Counted from the first letter of the stretch, positions 17,952 to 27,497 are shown. The stretch is DNA of 64,000 bases from Nocardia flavorosea NBRC 108225 (GCF_001613385.1 NZ_BDCG01000015.1:186001-250000), one strand, 5' to 3'. Notes: a model not told the origin generated them from the sequence alone. A program made the numbers and translations.

Positions 17952-18758
17952 CTAGAACCATATCCCGGACCGTTCGGTCTGTTCCAGCACGGCGCGAATA
18001 ACGCCGGTACCCGCGGCGTCACCCAGTTCATAGGCCAAACGGTTACTGGCGGCGATCGATCGATGCCGGGTGACCCTGGTGACCCGGTCGTGATTCGCGC
18101 CGATACGTACGTGATCCAGCAGGACGGTCCCGATGGCGACCCCGAGGACCACCGCCTCCTCGGCATTCGCCGGGCGGGCGACGATCGTATCGCGGTGTGC
18201 GGTTTCGGCGTACCCGCGGTCGGCCAGGCGCCGGGTCGTGCCCTCGGCGATATCGTGCGGCGAATCTATTCCGGTGGCCTCGGCCAGATCTCGCGGATAG
18301 AAGCTCACCTCCCACGACCACGGCTCGTTGTCCAGGAATTGCACGACCGTACGGGCCAGAACCCAGGAATCCACCGGAACATCGAGCAGTTCGGCGATCT
18401 GCTGATCCGCCGGCTCCATCCGGGCGTTGAATTCCTTGGTCGGGACACGCCCGGCGGCTCGGGCGATCTCTTCGAAAATATCGTGCGACGCGCGCGGCCG
18501 ATTCGGCCGGATGTGGTCGGTCACCACGGATTCCAGTACTTCGCGGTTCCGGACGATCGTGCCGCGAGAGGTAGCCGTATAGACGAGGTTTTCGGTGACC
18601 AATACCTGGATGGCGTTACGTGCCGTGGTCAGCGAAACCTGCATTTGCTCGGCGAGTTCCGAGTGGCTGGGCAGGCGGTCCCCGGGCCCCCACTTACCTG
18701 CTCGTATTTCCTCGCGGAGGTGGTCCGCGATCCGTCGATACGTCGGACCGTCCGCCAT
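17952..18758 (-). CDS. GntR family transcriptional regulator (HutC/UTRA type)
   Basis: A 268-residue regulator. The N-terminal winged helix-turn-helix occupies about residues 5-75, with the typical GDRLPSHSELAEQMQVS segment. A UTRA-like effector domain fills the C-terminal two thirds, the HutC/FarR subgroup that usually binds small metabolites. The ATG has a good GAGGAG upstream. It is divergent from the DUF4254-like gene and may control it and itself; the effector is unknown. Confidence 0.9.
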   Translation of the reverse strand: MADGPTYRRIADHLREEIRAGKWGPGDRLPSHSELAEQMQVSLTTARNAIQVLVTENLVYTATSRGTIVRNREVLESVVTDHIRPNRPRASHDIFEEIARAAGRVPTKEFNARMEPADQQIAELLDVPVDSWVLARTVVQFLDNEPWSWEVSFYPRDLAEATGIDSPHDIAEGTTRRLADRGYAETAHRDTIVARPANAEEAVVLGVAIGTVLLDHVRIGANHDRVTRVTRHRSIAASNRLAYELGDAAGTGVIRAVLEQTERSGIWF

Positions 18759-18825
18759 CGTGCTCCTCGGGTGGTCTCCAGGTAACGAAGTGTACGCTTT
18801 TCGTGTCGGGGGTGGCCGTTATCGC

Positions 18826-18856
18826 TTGACAGCCGACTTTCGCGGTTTATTGTAAT
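18826..18856 (+). promoter_or_regulatory. Sigma70-type promoter of the DUF4254-like gene
   Basis: A perfect TTGACA -35 box at 18826-18831 and a -10 candidate TGTAAT at 18851-18856 (spacer 19) or TATTGT at 18848-18853 (spacer 16). It lies in the 126-bp gap divergent from the GntR regulator, a natural place for its operator. Confidence 0.6.
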
Positions 18857-18884
18857 CAACGTACTGACCCGGTGTTGTGCGGCG

Positions 18885-19430
18885 ATGAACGGCGAGGCAA
18901 CCGTGACAGGTTCGGATACAACAGTCGTAATGGCTCTTCCCAGCGCCCAGCGAGGCGCTGATCCTTTGGCGCAGAAAGGGACTGCCGGTCCACTGCCCAA
19001 TTCCGACCTACTGGTGCGGGCCGCGCGCGGGCACCGGGTGGTCGGTGGGCAGCTGCTCTGGTACGCCCGCGATCTCGCCGTCCTCCACGAGCGCAGACTG
19101 GTGGGGCGCGGCGGGTCGATCGTCACCGACCCCGACAGACTGGTCGAGATCGATCGCCGGCGGATGGAATTGGTGCTGGCGATCGACGATTGGGTGGGGC
19201 GCAACGTTCCACAGCACCGTCTCGGGGTCACCCTGCACACCGAGACCATCGGCGCGATCATCGACCGGCTCGCGGAATCGGCGGTCCGCGCACACCACGC
19301 GCTGATGACCCTGGATGCCGATGACGATCTCCTGCACGGCGCCTGGCACCACCTGGCCGAACTGGCCGACGCCTACGACGCACTGGTCGGAGATGTCCTG
19401 GCCGGTCGGCGCCGGCTGCCGGAGTGGTGA
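18885..19430 (+). CDS. DUF4254-like hypothetical protein
   Basis: A 181-residue soluble protein whose central segment (RLVEIDRRRMELVLAIDDWV, about residues 86-105) and HTETIGAIIDRLAE block resemble DUF4254 proteins, an uncharacterised family common in actinobacteria. It is predicted to be mostly helical, without signal or membrane segments. The start could be ATG 18885, GTG 18903 or ATG 18930; the last gives the family-like MALPS opening. Preceded by a good promoter and divergent from a GntR regulator. Confidence 0.65.
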   Translation: MNGEATVTGSDTTVVMALPSAQRGADPLAQKGTAGPLPNSDLLVRAARGHRVVGGQLLWYARDLAVLHERRLVGRGGSIVTDPDRLVEIDRRRMELVLAIDDWVGRNVPQHRLGVTLHTETIGAIIDRLAESAVRAHHALMTLDADDDLLHGAWHHLAELADAYDALVGDVLAGRRRLPEW

Positions 19431-20169
19431 GCTCGCCGCCGCGGCACGGAGATCGTGCTCCGCGATAGGCAGGGTTCTCAGAACGCGCGGATCGGATCGG
19501 CCGACCGTGGGGCGAGCAGCCGCATGCACGACGTGCCTACTCGCTCACCGGCCGGTCGGGGTTCGGCGTCTCGCCTGCGATATCGACGACACACGCCTCA
19601 CCCATGGCCGCTTCGGGCGGAGGCCTGGGCGCGAGTTCCATGGTGGCGACCTGGGTGACCGCCGGCCGATGGCGTCGAGCTCGATATCGGTGATGTACTC
19701 GCAGGCCAACGGTTCTCGTCCTCTGCTGGGGCCGAGTGATACCGGGGCTTCCGCCGGGCAATGAGGTCGGCGGCCGGAACGGTCGTCGGTACCGGAGATC
19801 CTCCTCGGCCGGCACCGTCACAGTGCGGCATCCACACAACGGACTCCGCCGCGCCGGGTACACGGGCAGGCAGCACTTCGTTGCTGCCTGCCGTTCCGTC
19901 GGCTCACCGGCACCATCGAGTAGTACGGCTACTGCGTCGGGGCCTTCGCCGGACATCCAGGTGCTGAGGGACCGGACCCGGCCGCAACTCGTTCGAAGCC
20001 TTCGAGTCCGCGCCTGACCGACTCCGGCCTGCGAGCGGCTCGCCGACGGACCCGGTCCCGGCCTGCTGTGGTCGCGTAGCGTTCCGGCGCGGTACGCGGC
20101 CGCTACTCGAATCCGGGCGGTATCTGTCCGGCGCCGGGGGCGGTGGATGGGGCCGAATCCGGGTCCGGT
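19431..20169. other. 740-bp stretch without a confident gene
   Basis: No frame here has a convincing start and protein-like composition. On the minus strand, two frames between about 19540 and 19740 give plausible peptides that would join only after a frameshift (see findings), so a decayed gene is possible. No repeats, tRNA or insertion sequence were recognised. Confidence 0.4.
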
Positions 20170-23004
20170 TCAGCCGGCGTGCTGCGGACCGTAGCTGCGG
20201 CCGAAATCGTCGGCCACCGTAGCCGCCAGCTCCACATACGCGCGCTTGGTTTCCTTCTTCAACCGCGGCAGATCGATCTCCGCGCCCTCGGACATATGCG
20301 GGTCGAACGGGATCATATGCACGGCGCGGCAGCGGGACAGGAAGTACTGCCGCAGCTGCTGGACGTCGATATTCGGGGTGCCGTCGCGCGGTGAATTGAT
20401 CACCACCACAGCGTTCTGCACCAAATGGTGGTAGCCGTGCAACGACAGCCAGTCGAGCGTGGCCGAGGCACTCTGCGCGCCGTCGATCGCGGTCGGGGAA
20501 ATCAGTACCAGCGAATGTGCCAGCTGGAGGACACCCGCCATCGCCGAATGCATCAGGCCGGTTCCGCAGTCGGTGAGAATGATGTTGTAGAACCGCTGCA
20601 GGATACGGGCGACCGCGCGGTACTCGTCCTCGTTGAACGCCTCCGAGGCGGCCGGATCCCGTTCGCTCGCCAGTACTTCGAGCCGGCTGGTGGCCTGCGA
20701 AGTATGCCGGCGCACATCCGAATAGCGCTGGATCGCCGGGTCGAGCAGTAGATCGCGCACCGTGGACCGGGTCTGCAACGGCACCCGCTGCGAAAGCGTT
20801 CCGAAGTCGGGGTTGGCGTCCACCGCGATGACGCGGTCGCCGCGGATGGAAGCGAAGGTCGAACCCAAGCCGATAGTGGTGGTGGTCTTACCGACACCAC
20901 CTTTCAGCGAGAGTACCGCGATCCGGTAGTCGCCACGGACCGGCTGGCGGATCCGCGCCACCAGTTCCAGCATCCGCCGCTCTTCGGCGGACATCCCCGG
21001 ATTGATCTTCCCGCCGGAGGCGTGGTGCACGACCTTGCGCCAGCCGCTGCCGGCCGGTTTCTTGGCGCGCCGCACCGAAACGTTGTCCAGGGTGGGGCCA
21101 TTGGGACCGAACTGTTGCGGCGGGTTCTGTGGGTTCTGCCACTGGCCGCCCCGCGGCCCCTGCTGCTGCCAGGCTCCCGGGCCGGCCTGCTGAGGTGGGG
21201 CGGGGTTCGCCGGCGGCGCCTGGTTCTGCCACTGCTGGGCGGGCGGCTGATTCGGCTGCTGATGCGGGCCCGGGGCCGGATGGCCCGTGGGCGGACCACC
21301 GTGCTGTGCCGGCATGCCGGGCGGCGCACTTGCCGGACCCGGTTCCTGCGGGATGGAGTGCTGCGCACCCGATGGCCAGTTCGTGGATTGCTCCGGCGCT
21401 TGCCACTGGGAACCCGGCGCGTTCTGCGGCCGGGGCCCGGGTGCGCTCTCCGGAGCCTGCCACTGCGGGGCGACGTTGGCGGGGGGTGCCGGCGCGACCG
21501 GGTGACCGGCCGCACTGGTCCGCCGGTCGGGCGCGGGCGGAGCCTCCGGTGCCGGGACGGACCGGTCGGCCGGAGAACTGTCGGATACGAGGGCGGCACC
21601 CGACCGTGGCCCGAACTCCGGCGCGGTACCGGCCCCGGCTGGATCGGTCCGGTTCGCGGTCGGGTGTGCGCCGCTGCCGTGCGGGACCGGCACGCTGTGG
21701 GCCGGATCGGGCCGGTTCGAGACCGGGTGTGCGCCGCTGCCCTGGCGGACCGATCCGCTGTCGGCCGAATCGGGCCGGTCGGCGGTCGGGTGTGCGCCGC
21801 TGCCGTGTGGCCCCGGCGCGCTGCGGGCTGGATCGGCCTGGTTTGCGAGCGGGTGTGCGCCGCTGCTGTGTGCGGTCGGACGGCCGTCGGGCGAGTCGGG
21901 CTGCTGCGGCCCGGGGGCGACCGATGGGTCGGCCGGGAACTCGGTGGGCGTGTCCGCCCGCGACGATTCCTCGTCCGGCGGGGGCGGCAGGTCGGGGAGC
22001 CGGCGCAGTGGTTGCTGCGCTACCGGTGTGTCGCCGGTCGGAGGCGCGTCGGGTAGCGGTGGCGGCGGGGGCCGGAAATCGCCCGCGCCGGTCGTGGGCG
22101 CGCCCGCCGACCGGTTCTGGGTGGGTGGTGCGCTTGCGGAATCGTCCGATGGCGCCGGGTGGGGTGGGATCGGATGATGCGGCCGTAGCCGGTCGAACTC
22201 GGGAGCGGGTTGGCTCGGGGTGCGTACCGGCAGGCCGGTCCGGTCCGATTCGGGGGCCTGGAAGGCCGTCGACGCAGCGGGCGCGGAGGGGCCGGAACCG
22301 GAATCGGCAGCCGGGGTGCTCGGCCGGTCCGGTCCGGGTGCTTGCGGTGGCGCCGGCGTATCGGCCGGCGGGGCCGCCGCGGTGAACTGCTGCCGAGGCG
22401 GTGGTGCCGGTGGGAGACCCGTACCGTTCGGCTGTTGACCGCCGGGGCCCCATGCCGGCTGTCCGTCCGGGTCCTGCGCCGGCGGCCCCTGCTCGGGTGG
22501 ACCGGGGATATTCGGCGGGGCCACCGGGGGAAGCTGTGCCGGGGGCGCGCTCGGACCGGCCTGCGACAAGGCGTCCGGAGACGGGCCGGGCGGCGTGGGC
22601 CCGTCCGCGGCGTGCGGATCGGTGGCGGACTGCGGAACCTGCTGCGTGGACCACTGCGCCGTACCTTCGGCCCAGTTGTTGCGCTGCGACGGCCGCGGCC
22701 CGTTGTTGTTCGGCAGCAGTTCGCCGACGCGTTCTTCGAGCGAGGGCTGCTCGGGCTTGTTCTTGTTGCGGAACCAGCCCTTGCCCTTCTTCCTGTCGCC
22801 GTCGGAATCGGATCGGTCGCCGCGCCCGCGCCGGTTGAAGAAGCCGTTGGCCGGTTCCGGAGTCTCCGGGATGAGCTCGTCCTGCGGGAGGTTCTCGACC
22901 GGTGGCGGCTCGTAGTTCCGGAAGTTCGTCTGCCCGACCCCGGTGACCTCGGTATCGGCCAGCCATGGCGGCAGCATGGGGAGGCCGTCGTTGCTGCGGC
23001 TCAC
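20170..23004 (-). CDS. EspI-like protein: Pro-rich N-terminus fused to MinD/ParA-type ATPase
   Basis: A 944-residue protein. Residues 1-100 hold a conserved-looking acidic and basic start ([14 protein letters not shown] near residue 10). Residues 100-640 are Pro/Ala/Gln-rich low complexity, including four copies of a 21-residue repeat. The last 255 or so residues are a MinD/ParA-type ATPase with deviant Walker A KGGVGKTT at 701-708, followed by [14 protein letters not shown] and the IILTDCGTG strand. This layout matches EspI-type proteins of ESX loci (Rv3876 family); in M. tuberculosis, EspI has been linked to lowering ESX-1 secretion at low ATP. GTG 23004 has AGGAGGGG upstream. It stands alone, away from both ESX loci and divergent from infA. 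Confidence 0.85.
21661..21912. repeat. Four 63-bp tandem repeats inside the EspI-like gene
   Basis: The string CGGGTGTGCGCCGCTGC recurs at 21661, 21724, 21787 and 21850, an exact 63-bp period. The units are diverged but in frame and encode 21-residue repeats with an SGAHP core and an NRxDPA-like part (protein residues about 365-448). Confidence 0.85.
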
Positions 23005-23321
23005 CGGTTCCCCTCCTGGAATGGTCGTCCTCGGTCAGCGGCCAGTTTACGCGACAAGTCCCATTCCACCCGGCGTCGGGGAGACATCCACGCACGCCGC
23101 GCGACGCCACCAGCACTTACCCCTTTTTGCCCGATGGCAGACCTACCGGTAAGCTGACCAGGCGGTGTATCAAAGCGCCGCCTGTTCGTGTGCGATCGGT
23201 TGTGGTCATCCGCGTTGTGCAGTGCGAGCCACCGTGGGTGGCTACCGCGGGCTTCGGCCGGGTGCACCGGGCAGTACCAGGTAATCAGACCAGGTTGAGT
23301 GTAACCGGGATCGCGGAGGAT
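23005..23321. promoter_or_regulatory. Divergent region upstream of infA
   Basis: About 315 bp between the EspI-like start and infA, presumably carrying the infA promoter. No box could be assigned securely. No gene was seen. Confidence 0.35.
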
Positions 23322-23543
23322 ATGGCGAAGAAAGACGGGGCCATCGAGGTCGAGGGGCGGGTTGTCGAGCCGTTGCCCAATGCGATGTTCCGGATCGAGC
23401 TCGAGAACGGGCATAAGGTCCTCGCGCATATCAGCGGCAAGATGCGTCAGCACTACATTCGCATCCTGCCGGAGGACCGGGTCGTCGTCGAGCTGTCACC
23501 GTACGACCTGTCCCGTGGTCGGATCGTCTATCGATACAAGTGA
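23322..23543 (+). CDS. infA: Translation initiation factor IF-1
   Basis: The 73-residue protein begins [20 protein letters not shown] and covers the whole S1-like OB fold, with the conserved SGKMR and [17 protein letters not shown] segments. IF-1 binds the ribosomal A site on the 30S subunit during initiation. Length and sequence are typical of actinobacterial IF-1. It heads the conserved infA-rpmJ-rpsM order, but about 340 bp with hairpins separates it from rpmJ. Confidence 0.98.
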
Positions 23544-23601
23544 ATCGGGGGCACGTGTGCTCGCGGAGAGCGCTCGCCGATGCCGATTCACTCGGTGTTT
23601 T

Positions 23602-23660
23602 GCGGGGGTGCAACCCCCGCACCCCGCCCGGCGGGCTTCGGCCCCGGACCCCGGGTCCGG
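23602..23660 (+). terminator. Hairpin cluster downstream of infA
   Basis: GCGGGGGT (23602-23609) pairs with ACCCCCGC (23613-23620) around a 3-nt loop. Two further GC-rich inverted repeats follow at once (GCCCGGCGGGC, then CCGGACCCCGGGTCCGG around 23644-23660). They may end or attenuate the infA transcript. Confidence 0.5.
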
Positions 23661-23884
23661 ATGGCATCCGAGTTCGCCCCGGTCCGGCCGGATGACGTTC
23701 AGGCAGGGACACGGAACCGCATGCGGTGCCCGGCCCTACCGGATGACCCGGATAGGAACCGGGTCGAGTGTGAGCTCGATCGGCCGCTCACCTGGGCGGT
23801 GACAACTGAAGGCTTCCCCGGTCGGTTGGCCGGGGAAAAACTGTGTTCACAACCCATGTGGACCCAACGAAAGATTGGACGGAC

Positions 23885-23998
23885 GTGAAGGTTCAGCCGA
23901 GCGTCAAGAAGATCTGCGAGAAGTGCAAGGTGATCCGGCGTAACGGCCGGGTCATGGTGATCTGCGACAACCTGCGGCACAAGCAGCGGCAGGGCTGA
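23885..23998 (+). CDS. rpmJ: Ribosomal protein L36
   Basis: A 37-residue protein starting with GTG (MKVQPSVKKICEKCKVIRRN and on). Cys11, Cys14, Cys27 and His32 form the zinc site of the C+ type of L36. It is a component of the 50S subunit, in its usual place before rpsM. A small leader hairpin (TTCCCCGG 23814-23821 with CCGGGGAA 23830-23837) lies 47 bp upstream. Confidence 0.97.
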   Translation: MKVQPSVKKICEKCKVIRRNGRVMVICDNLRHKQRQG

Positions 23999-24187
23999 CA
24001 CCGGCACCGAGCACCGAACGCGGTTCGGATTGGCACACAGAAGAACTCCCAGCGCCAGCCGCACACTGAGGTTTTCCGGAATTTTTCCGGAGGGTGTGCG
24101 TGCCTACCCCCGGTACGGAGGCCGGGGCCCCACCAGACGAGGGGACGGACAGGGAGCAGACCTCCGCAACAGTGAAGGAACTGCCAG

Positions 24188-24559
24188 ATGGCACGTCTCA
24201 TGGGCGTCGATCTCCCGCGCGAGAAGCGCATGGAGATCGCACTGACCTACATCTACGGCATCGGTCGTACCCGCTCCAAGGAGATCTTGGCGGCCACGGG
24301 CGTCAGCCCGGATCTGCGCTCGAAGGATCTCACCGACGAGCAGGTCACGCAGCTGCGTGACTACATCGAGGGCTCGTCGCTCAAGGTCGAAGGTGACCTC
24401 CGCCGCGAGGTCCAGGCCGATATCCGTCGCAAGATCGAGATCGGCTGCTACCAGGGCCTGCGTCACCGCCGTGGCCTCCCTGTGCACGGCCAGCGCACCA
24501 AGACCAACGCGCGCACCCGCAAGGGCCCGAAGCGCACCGTCGCCGGCAAGAAGAAGTAG
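24188..24559 (+). CDS. rpsM: Ribosomal protein S13
   Basis: A 123-residue protein with the S13 sequence: an N-terminal MARLMGVDLPREKRMEIALT segment, the GIGRTRSKEIL helix-hairpin-helix, and the basic C-terminal tail GQRTKTNARTRKGPKR that reaches into the decoding region of the 30S head. It follows rpmJ after 189 bp and precedes rpsK by 10 bp, in the alpha-operon order. Confidence 0.98.
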   Translation: MARLMGVDLPREKRMEIALTYIYGIGRTRSKEILAATGVSPDLRSKDLTDEQVTQLRDYIEGSSLKVEGDLRREVQADIRRKIEIGCYQGLRHRRGLPVHGQRTKTNARTRKGPKRTVAGKKK

Positions 24560-24569
24560 GGGATAACAG

Positions 24570-24983
24570 ATGCCTCCGAAGTCCCGGGCCTCCGGCCCGA
24601 AGAAGAGCCAGAAGTCGCGTCGCAGGGAAAAGAAGAACGTTCCCCACGGCCACGCGCATATCAAGAGCACGTTCAACAACACGATCGTGTCCATTACCGA
24701 CCCCACGGGCAATGTCATCTCCTGGGCGTCCTCGGGTCACGTCGGGTTCAAGGGTTCGCGCAAGTCGACCCCGTTCGCCGCGCAGCTGGCCGCCGAGAAC
24801 GCGGCCCGCAAGGCGCAGGAGAACGGCGTCAAGAAGGTCGACGTGTTCGTCAAGGGCCCGGGTTCGGGCCGCGAGACCGCGATCCGTTCGCTGCAGGCCG
24901 CCGGCTTGGAGGTCGGCACGATCTCCGATGTCACTCCGCAGCCGCACAACGGCTGCCGTCCGCCCAAGCGGCGTCGCGTCTAA
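24570..24983 (+). CDS. rpsK: Ribosomal protein S11
   Basis: A 137-residue protein. The basic N-terminus, the HIKSTFNNTIVSITD segment and the C-terminal HNGCRPPKRRRV are diagnostic of S11, which sits on the 30S platform near the Shine-Dalgarno helix. It lies 10 bp after rpsM and 22 bp before rpsD, clearly one transcription unit. Confidence 0.98.
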   Translation: MPPKSRASGPKKSQKSRRREKKNVPHGHAHIKSTFNNTIVSITDPTGNVISWASSGHVGFKGSRKSTPFAAQLAAENAARKAQENGVKKVDVFVKGPGSGRETAIRSLQAAGLEVGTISDVTPQPHNGCRPPKRRRV

Positions 24984-25005
24984 GCGGGAAGGAAGGTAGA
25001 GCACA

Positions 25006-25611
25006 ATGGCCCGTTACACCGGACCCATCACCCGCAAATCGCGTCGCCTGCGCGTCGACCTGATCGGCGGTGACCAGGCTTTCGAGCGTCGCCCCTACCC
25101 GCCCGGCCAGCACGGCCGCGCGCGGATCAAGGAGAGCGAATACCTGCTGCAGCTGCAGGAGAAGCAGAAGGCCCGCTTCTCCTACGGCGTTATGGAAAAG
25201 CAGTTCCGCCGGTACTACGAAGAGGCCAACCGCCTCAAGGGCAAGACCGGTGACAACCTGCTGCGCCTGCTGGAGACCCGGCTGGACAACGTCGTGTACC
25301 GCGCCGGTCTGGCCCGGACCCGTCGTCAGGCCCGCCAGCTGGTCAGCCACGGCCACTTCCTGGTGAACAACAAGAAGGTCAACGTTCCTTCTTTCCAGGT
25401 CACCCAGTACGACATCATCGATGTCAAGGAGAAGTCGCTGGCGACCCTGCCGTTCCAGGTGGCCCGTGAGACCACCGGCGACCGTCCGGTCCCCGGCTGG
25501 CTGCAGGTCATCCCGGGCCGGCTGCGGATCCTGGTGCACTCCATGCCGGAGCGCGCCCAGATCGATGTGCCGCTGCAGGAACAGCTGATCGTCGAGTACT
25601 ACTCGAAGTAA
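25006..25611 (+). CDS. rpsD: Ribosomal protein S4
   Basis: A 201-residue primary 16S rRNA-binding protein with the S4 RNA-binding domain (about residues 90-155, RLDNVVYRAGLARTRRQARQ). It contains no cysteine, so it is the zinc-free C- type of S4, unlike the C+ L36 in the same operon. An AAGGAAGG stretch precedes the ATG. The 101-bp gap to rpoA is longer than the other gaps in this operon. Confidence 0.98.
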   Translation: MARYTGPITRKSRRLRVDLIGGDQAFERRPYPPGQHGRARIKESEYLLQLQEKQKARFSYGVMEKQFRRYYEEANRLKGKTGDNLLRLLETRLDNVVYRAGLARTRRQARQLVSHGHFLVNNKKVNVPSFQVTQYDIIDVKEKSLATLPFQVARETTGDRPVPGWLQVIPGRLRILVHSMPERAQIDVPLQEQLIVEYYSK

Positions 25612-25712
25612 CGGCCGGCTGTGCCGCTGGTGCGGGTCGTCGGAGTGACGGCCCGCACAACCCCTAAACGTGGCGTCAAATAGCGGGCGCCCAACACAGG
25701 AGGATTGATCCC

Positions 25713-26771
25713 ATGCTGATTTCCCAGCGTCCGACCCTCACCGAAGAGGTCATCGCCGACAACCGCTCGAAGTTCACCATCGAACCCCTCGAGCCGGGTT
25801 TCGGGTACACCCTCGGTAACTCGCTGCGGCGCACCCTGCTGTCCTCGATCCCGGGGGCCGCGGTGACCAGCATCCGCATCGACGGCGTTCTGCACGAGTT
25901 CACCACCGTGCCCGGTGTCAAGGAAGATGTCACCGACATCATCCTGAATCTCAAGGGCCTGGTCGTGTCCTCCGAAGAGGACGAGCCGGTCACCATGTAC
26001 CTGCGCAAGCAGGGCCCGGGGACCGTTACCGCCGATGACATCGTGCCGCCCTCGGGTGTGGTCGTGCACAACCCGGATATGCATATCGCCACCCTGAACG
26101 ACAAGGGCAAGCTCGAGATCGAGCTGGTCGTCGAGCGTGGTCGCGGTTATGTCCCGGCGGTGCAGAACAAGGCGACCGGCGCGGAAATCGGCCGGATCCC
26201 GGTGGATTCGATCTACTCGCCGGTGCTCAAGGTGACCTACAAGGTCGAGGCCACCCGTGTCGAGCAGCGCACCGACTTCGACCGGCTCATCCTCGACGTG
26301 GAGACCAAGAACTCCATCAGCGCGCGGGACGCGCTCGCCTCGGCGGGCAAGACCCTGGTCGAACTGTTCGGCCTGGCCCGTGAGCTGAACGTCGAAGCCG
26401 AAGGTATCGAGATCGGCCCCTCCCCGGCCGAGGCGGATCACATCGCCTCCTTCGGGCTGCCGATCGAGGATCTGGACCTCACCGTCCGTTCCTACAACTG
26501 CCTGAAGCGCGAGGGTGTGCACACCGTCGGCGAGCTGGTGGCGCGTACCGAATCGGATCTGCTGGATATCCGCAATTTCGGCCAGAAGTCCATCGACGAG
26601 GTCAAGGTCAAGCTGCACGCGCTGGGCCTGTCCCTCAAGGACAGCCCCGCGTCCTTCGATCCGTCCAGCGTGGTCGGCTACGACGCGGCCACCGGCACCT
26701 GGTCCGACAGCGGCACTTTCAGCGACGACAACGGCGGCGAGCAGGACTACGCCGAAACCGAACAGCTCTAG
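25713..26771 (+). CDS. rpoA: RNA polymerase alpha subunit
   Basis: A 352-residue protein. The alpha N-terminal assembly domain (about 1-230) starts MLISQRPTLTEE with the GFGYTLGNSLRRTLLSSIPG dimer segment. The C-terminal domain (about 250-315) has the helix-hairpin-helix RNFGQKSIDEVKVKL used to contact UP elements and activators. The tail is acidic and rich in Asp/Glu, typical of actinobacteria. It has a good AGGAGGA ribosome-binding site and sits between rpsD and rplQ as expected. Confidence 0.98.
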   Translation: MLISQRPTLTEEVIADNRSKFTIEPLEPGFGYTLGNSLRRTLLSSIPGAAVTSIRIDGVLHEFTTVPGVKEDVTDIILNLKGLVVSSEEDEPVTMYLRKQGPGTVTADDIVPPSGVVVHNPDMHIATLNDKGKLEIELVVERGRGYVPAVQNKATGAEIGRIPVDSIYSPVLKVTYKVEATRVEQRTDFDRLILDVETKNSISARDALASAGKTLVELFGLARELNVEAEGIEIGPSPAEADHIASFGLPIEDLDLTVRSYNCLKREGVHTVGELVARTESDLLDIRNFGQKSIDEVKVKLHALGLSLKDSPASFDPSSVVGYDAATGTWSDSGTFSDDNGGEQDYAETEQL

Positions 26772-26897
26772 GTCTGCGCAGGGGTAGGCACCCGCGACGG
26801 CCTTGCGCCCGCGACGTGACCGCGCGGTCGCTGCCGTGATACTTGACAACGGACAGCGACCGCCGGATACGCCGCACATACACAAGGAGAACCCACA

Positions 26898-27398
26898 ATG
26901 CCCAAGCCCAAGAAGGGTGCTCGCTTCGGCGGGTCGGCGTCGCACCAGAAGGCGATCTTTGCCAATCTGGCCACGGCGCTCTTCGAGCACGGTCGGATCA
27001 CGACCACCGAGGCCAAGGCCAAGGCGCTGCGCCCCTACGCCGAGAAACTGGTCACCAAGGCCAAGGCCGGTACGCTGGCCGATCGCCGCGAGGTACTCAA
27101 GGTGATCCGGAACAAGGACGTCGTACACGATCTCTTCGCCGAGATCGGTCCGTCGTTCGAGGGCCGCAGCGGCGGCTACACCCGGATCATCAAGACCCTG
27201 CCGCGCAAGGGCGACAACGCCCCGATGGCGATCATCGAGCTCGTCCGGGAACAGACCGTGACCAACGAGGCCGATCGCGCCCGCCGGGTGGCTGCGTCCA
27301 AGAAGACCGAGGACCAGGCCCCCGAGACCGAAACCGAAGCGACCGAGGCTCCGGCCGAGGAAGTTGCGGCCGAGGAGAAGGCCGACGACAAGGCGTAA
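26898..27398 (+). CDS. rplQ: Ribosomal protein L17
   Basis: A 166-residue protein. Residues 1-120 are the L17 core (MPKPKKGARFGGSASHQKAI at the start, then ATALFEHGRITTTEAKAK). The last 40 or so residues are an acidic Glu/Ala/Thr extension seen in many actinobacterial L17 proteins. It is a component of the 50S exit-tunnel region. A strong hairpin follows the stop, before truA. Confidence 0.98.
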   Translation: MPKPKKGARFGGSASHQKAIFANLATALFEHGRITTTEAKAKALRPYAEKLVTKAKAGTLADRREVLKVIRNKDVVHDLFAEIGPSFEGRSGGYTRIIKTLPRKGDNAPMAIIELVREQTVTNEADRARRVAASKKTEDQAPETETEATEAPAEEVAAEEKADDKA

Positions 27399-27440
27399 TT
27401 CGTCTGCTGCGGACGCCGCCGCGCGTCTGTGGTTCGTCGA

Positions 27441-27474
27441 CGAGCCCGCCGCCCGTTCCGGGCGTGCGGGCTCG
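27441..27474 (+). terminator. Two-part hairpin between rplQ and truA
   Basis: An outer stem (CGAGCCCGC 27441-27449 with GCGGGCTCG 27466-27474) encloses an inner stem CGCCC/GGGCG with a GTTCC loop. This can terminate or attenuate read-through from the ribosomal operon into truA. No U-tract follows. Confidence 0.65.
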
Positions 27475-27497
27475 TCCCGTATCCGGAGGATGGTCAG

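Noticed and set aside
21661..21912. Regular 63-bp repeats considered as a CRISPR array
   Set aside because: The units are contiguous, diverged, in frame and coding; there are no unique spacers and no cas genes.
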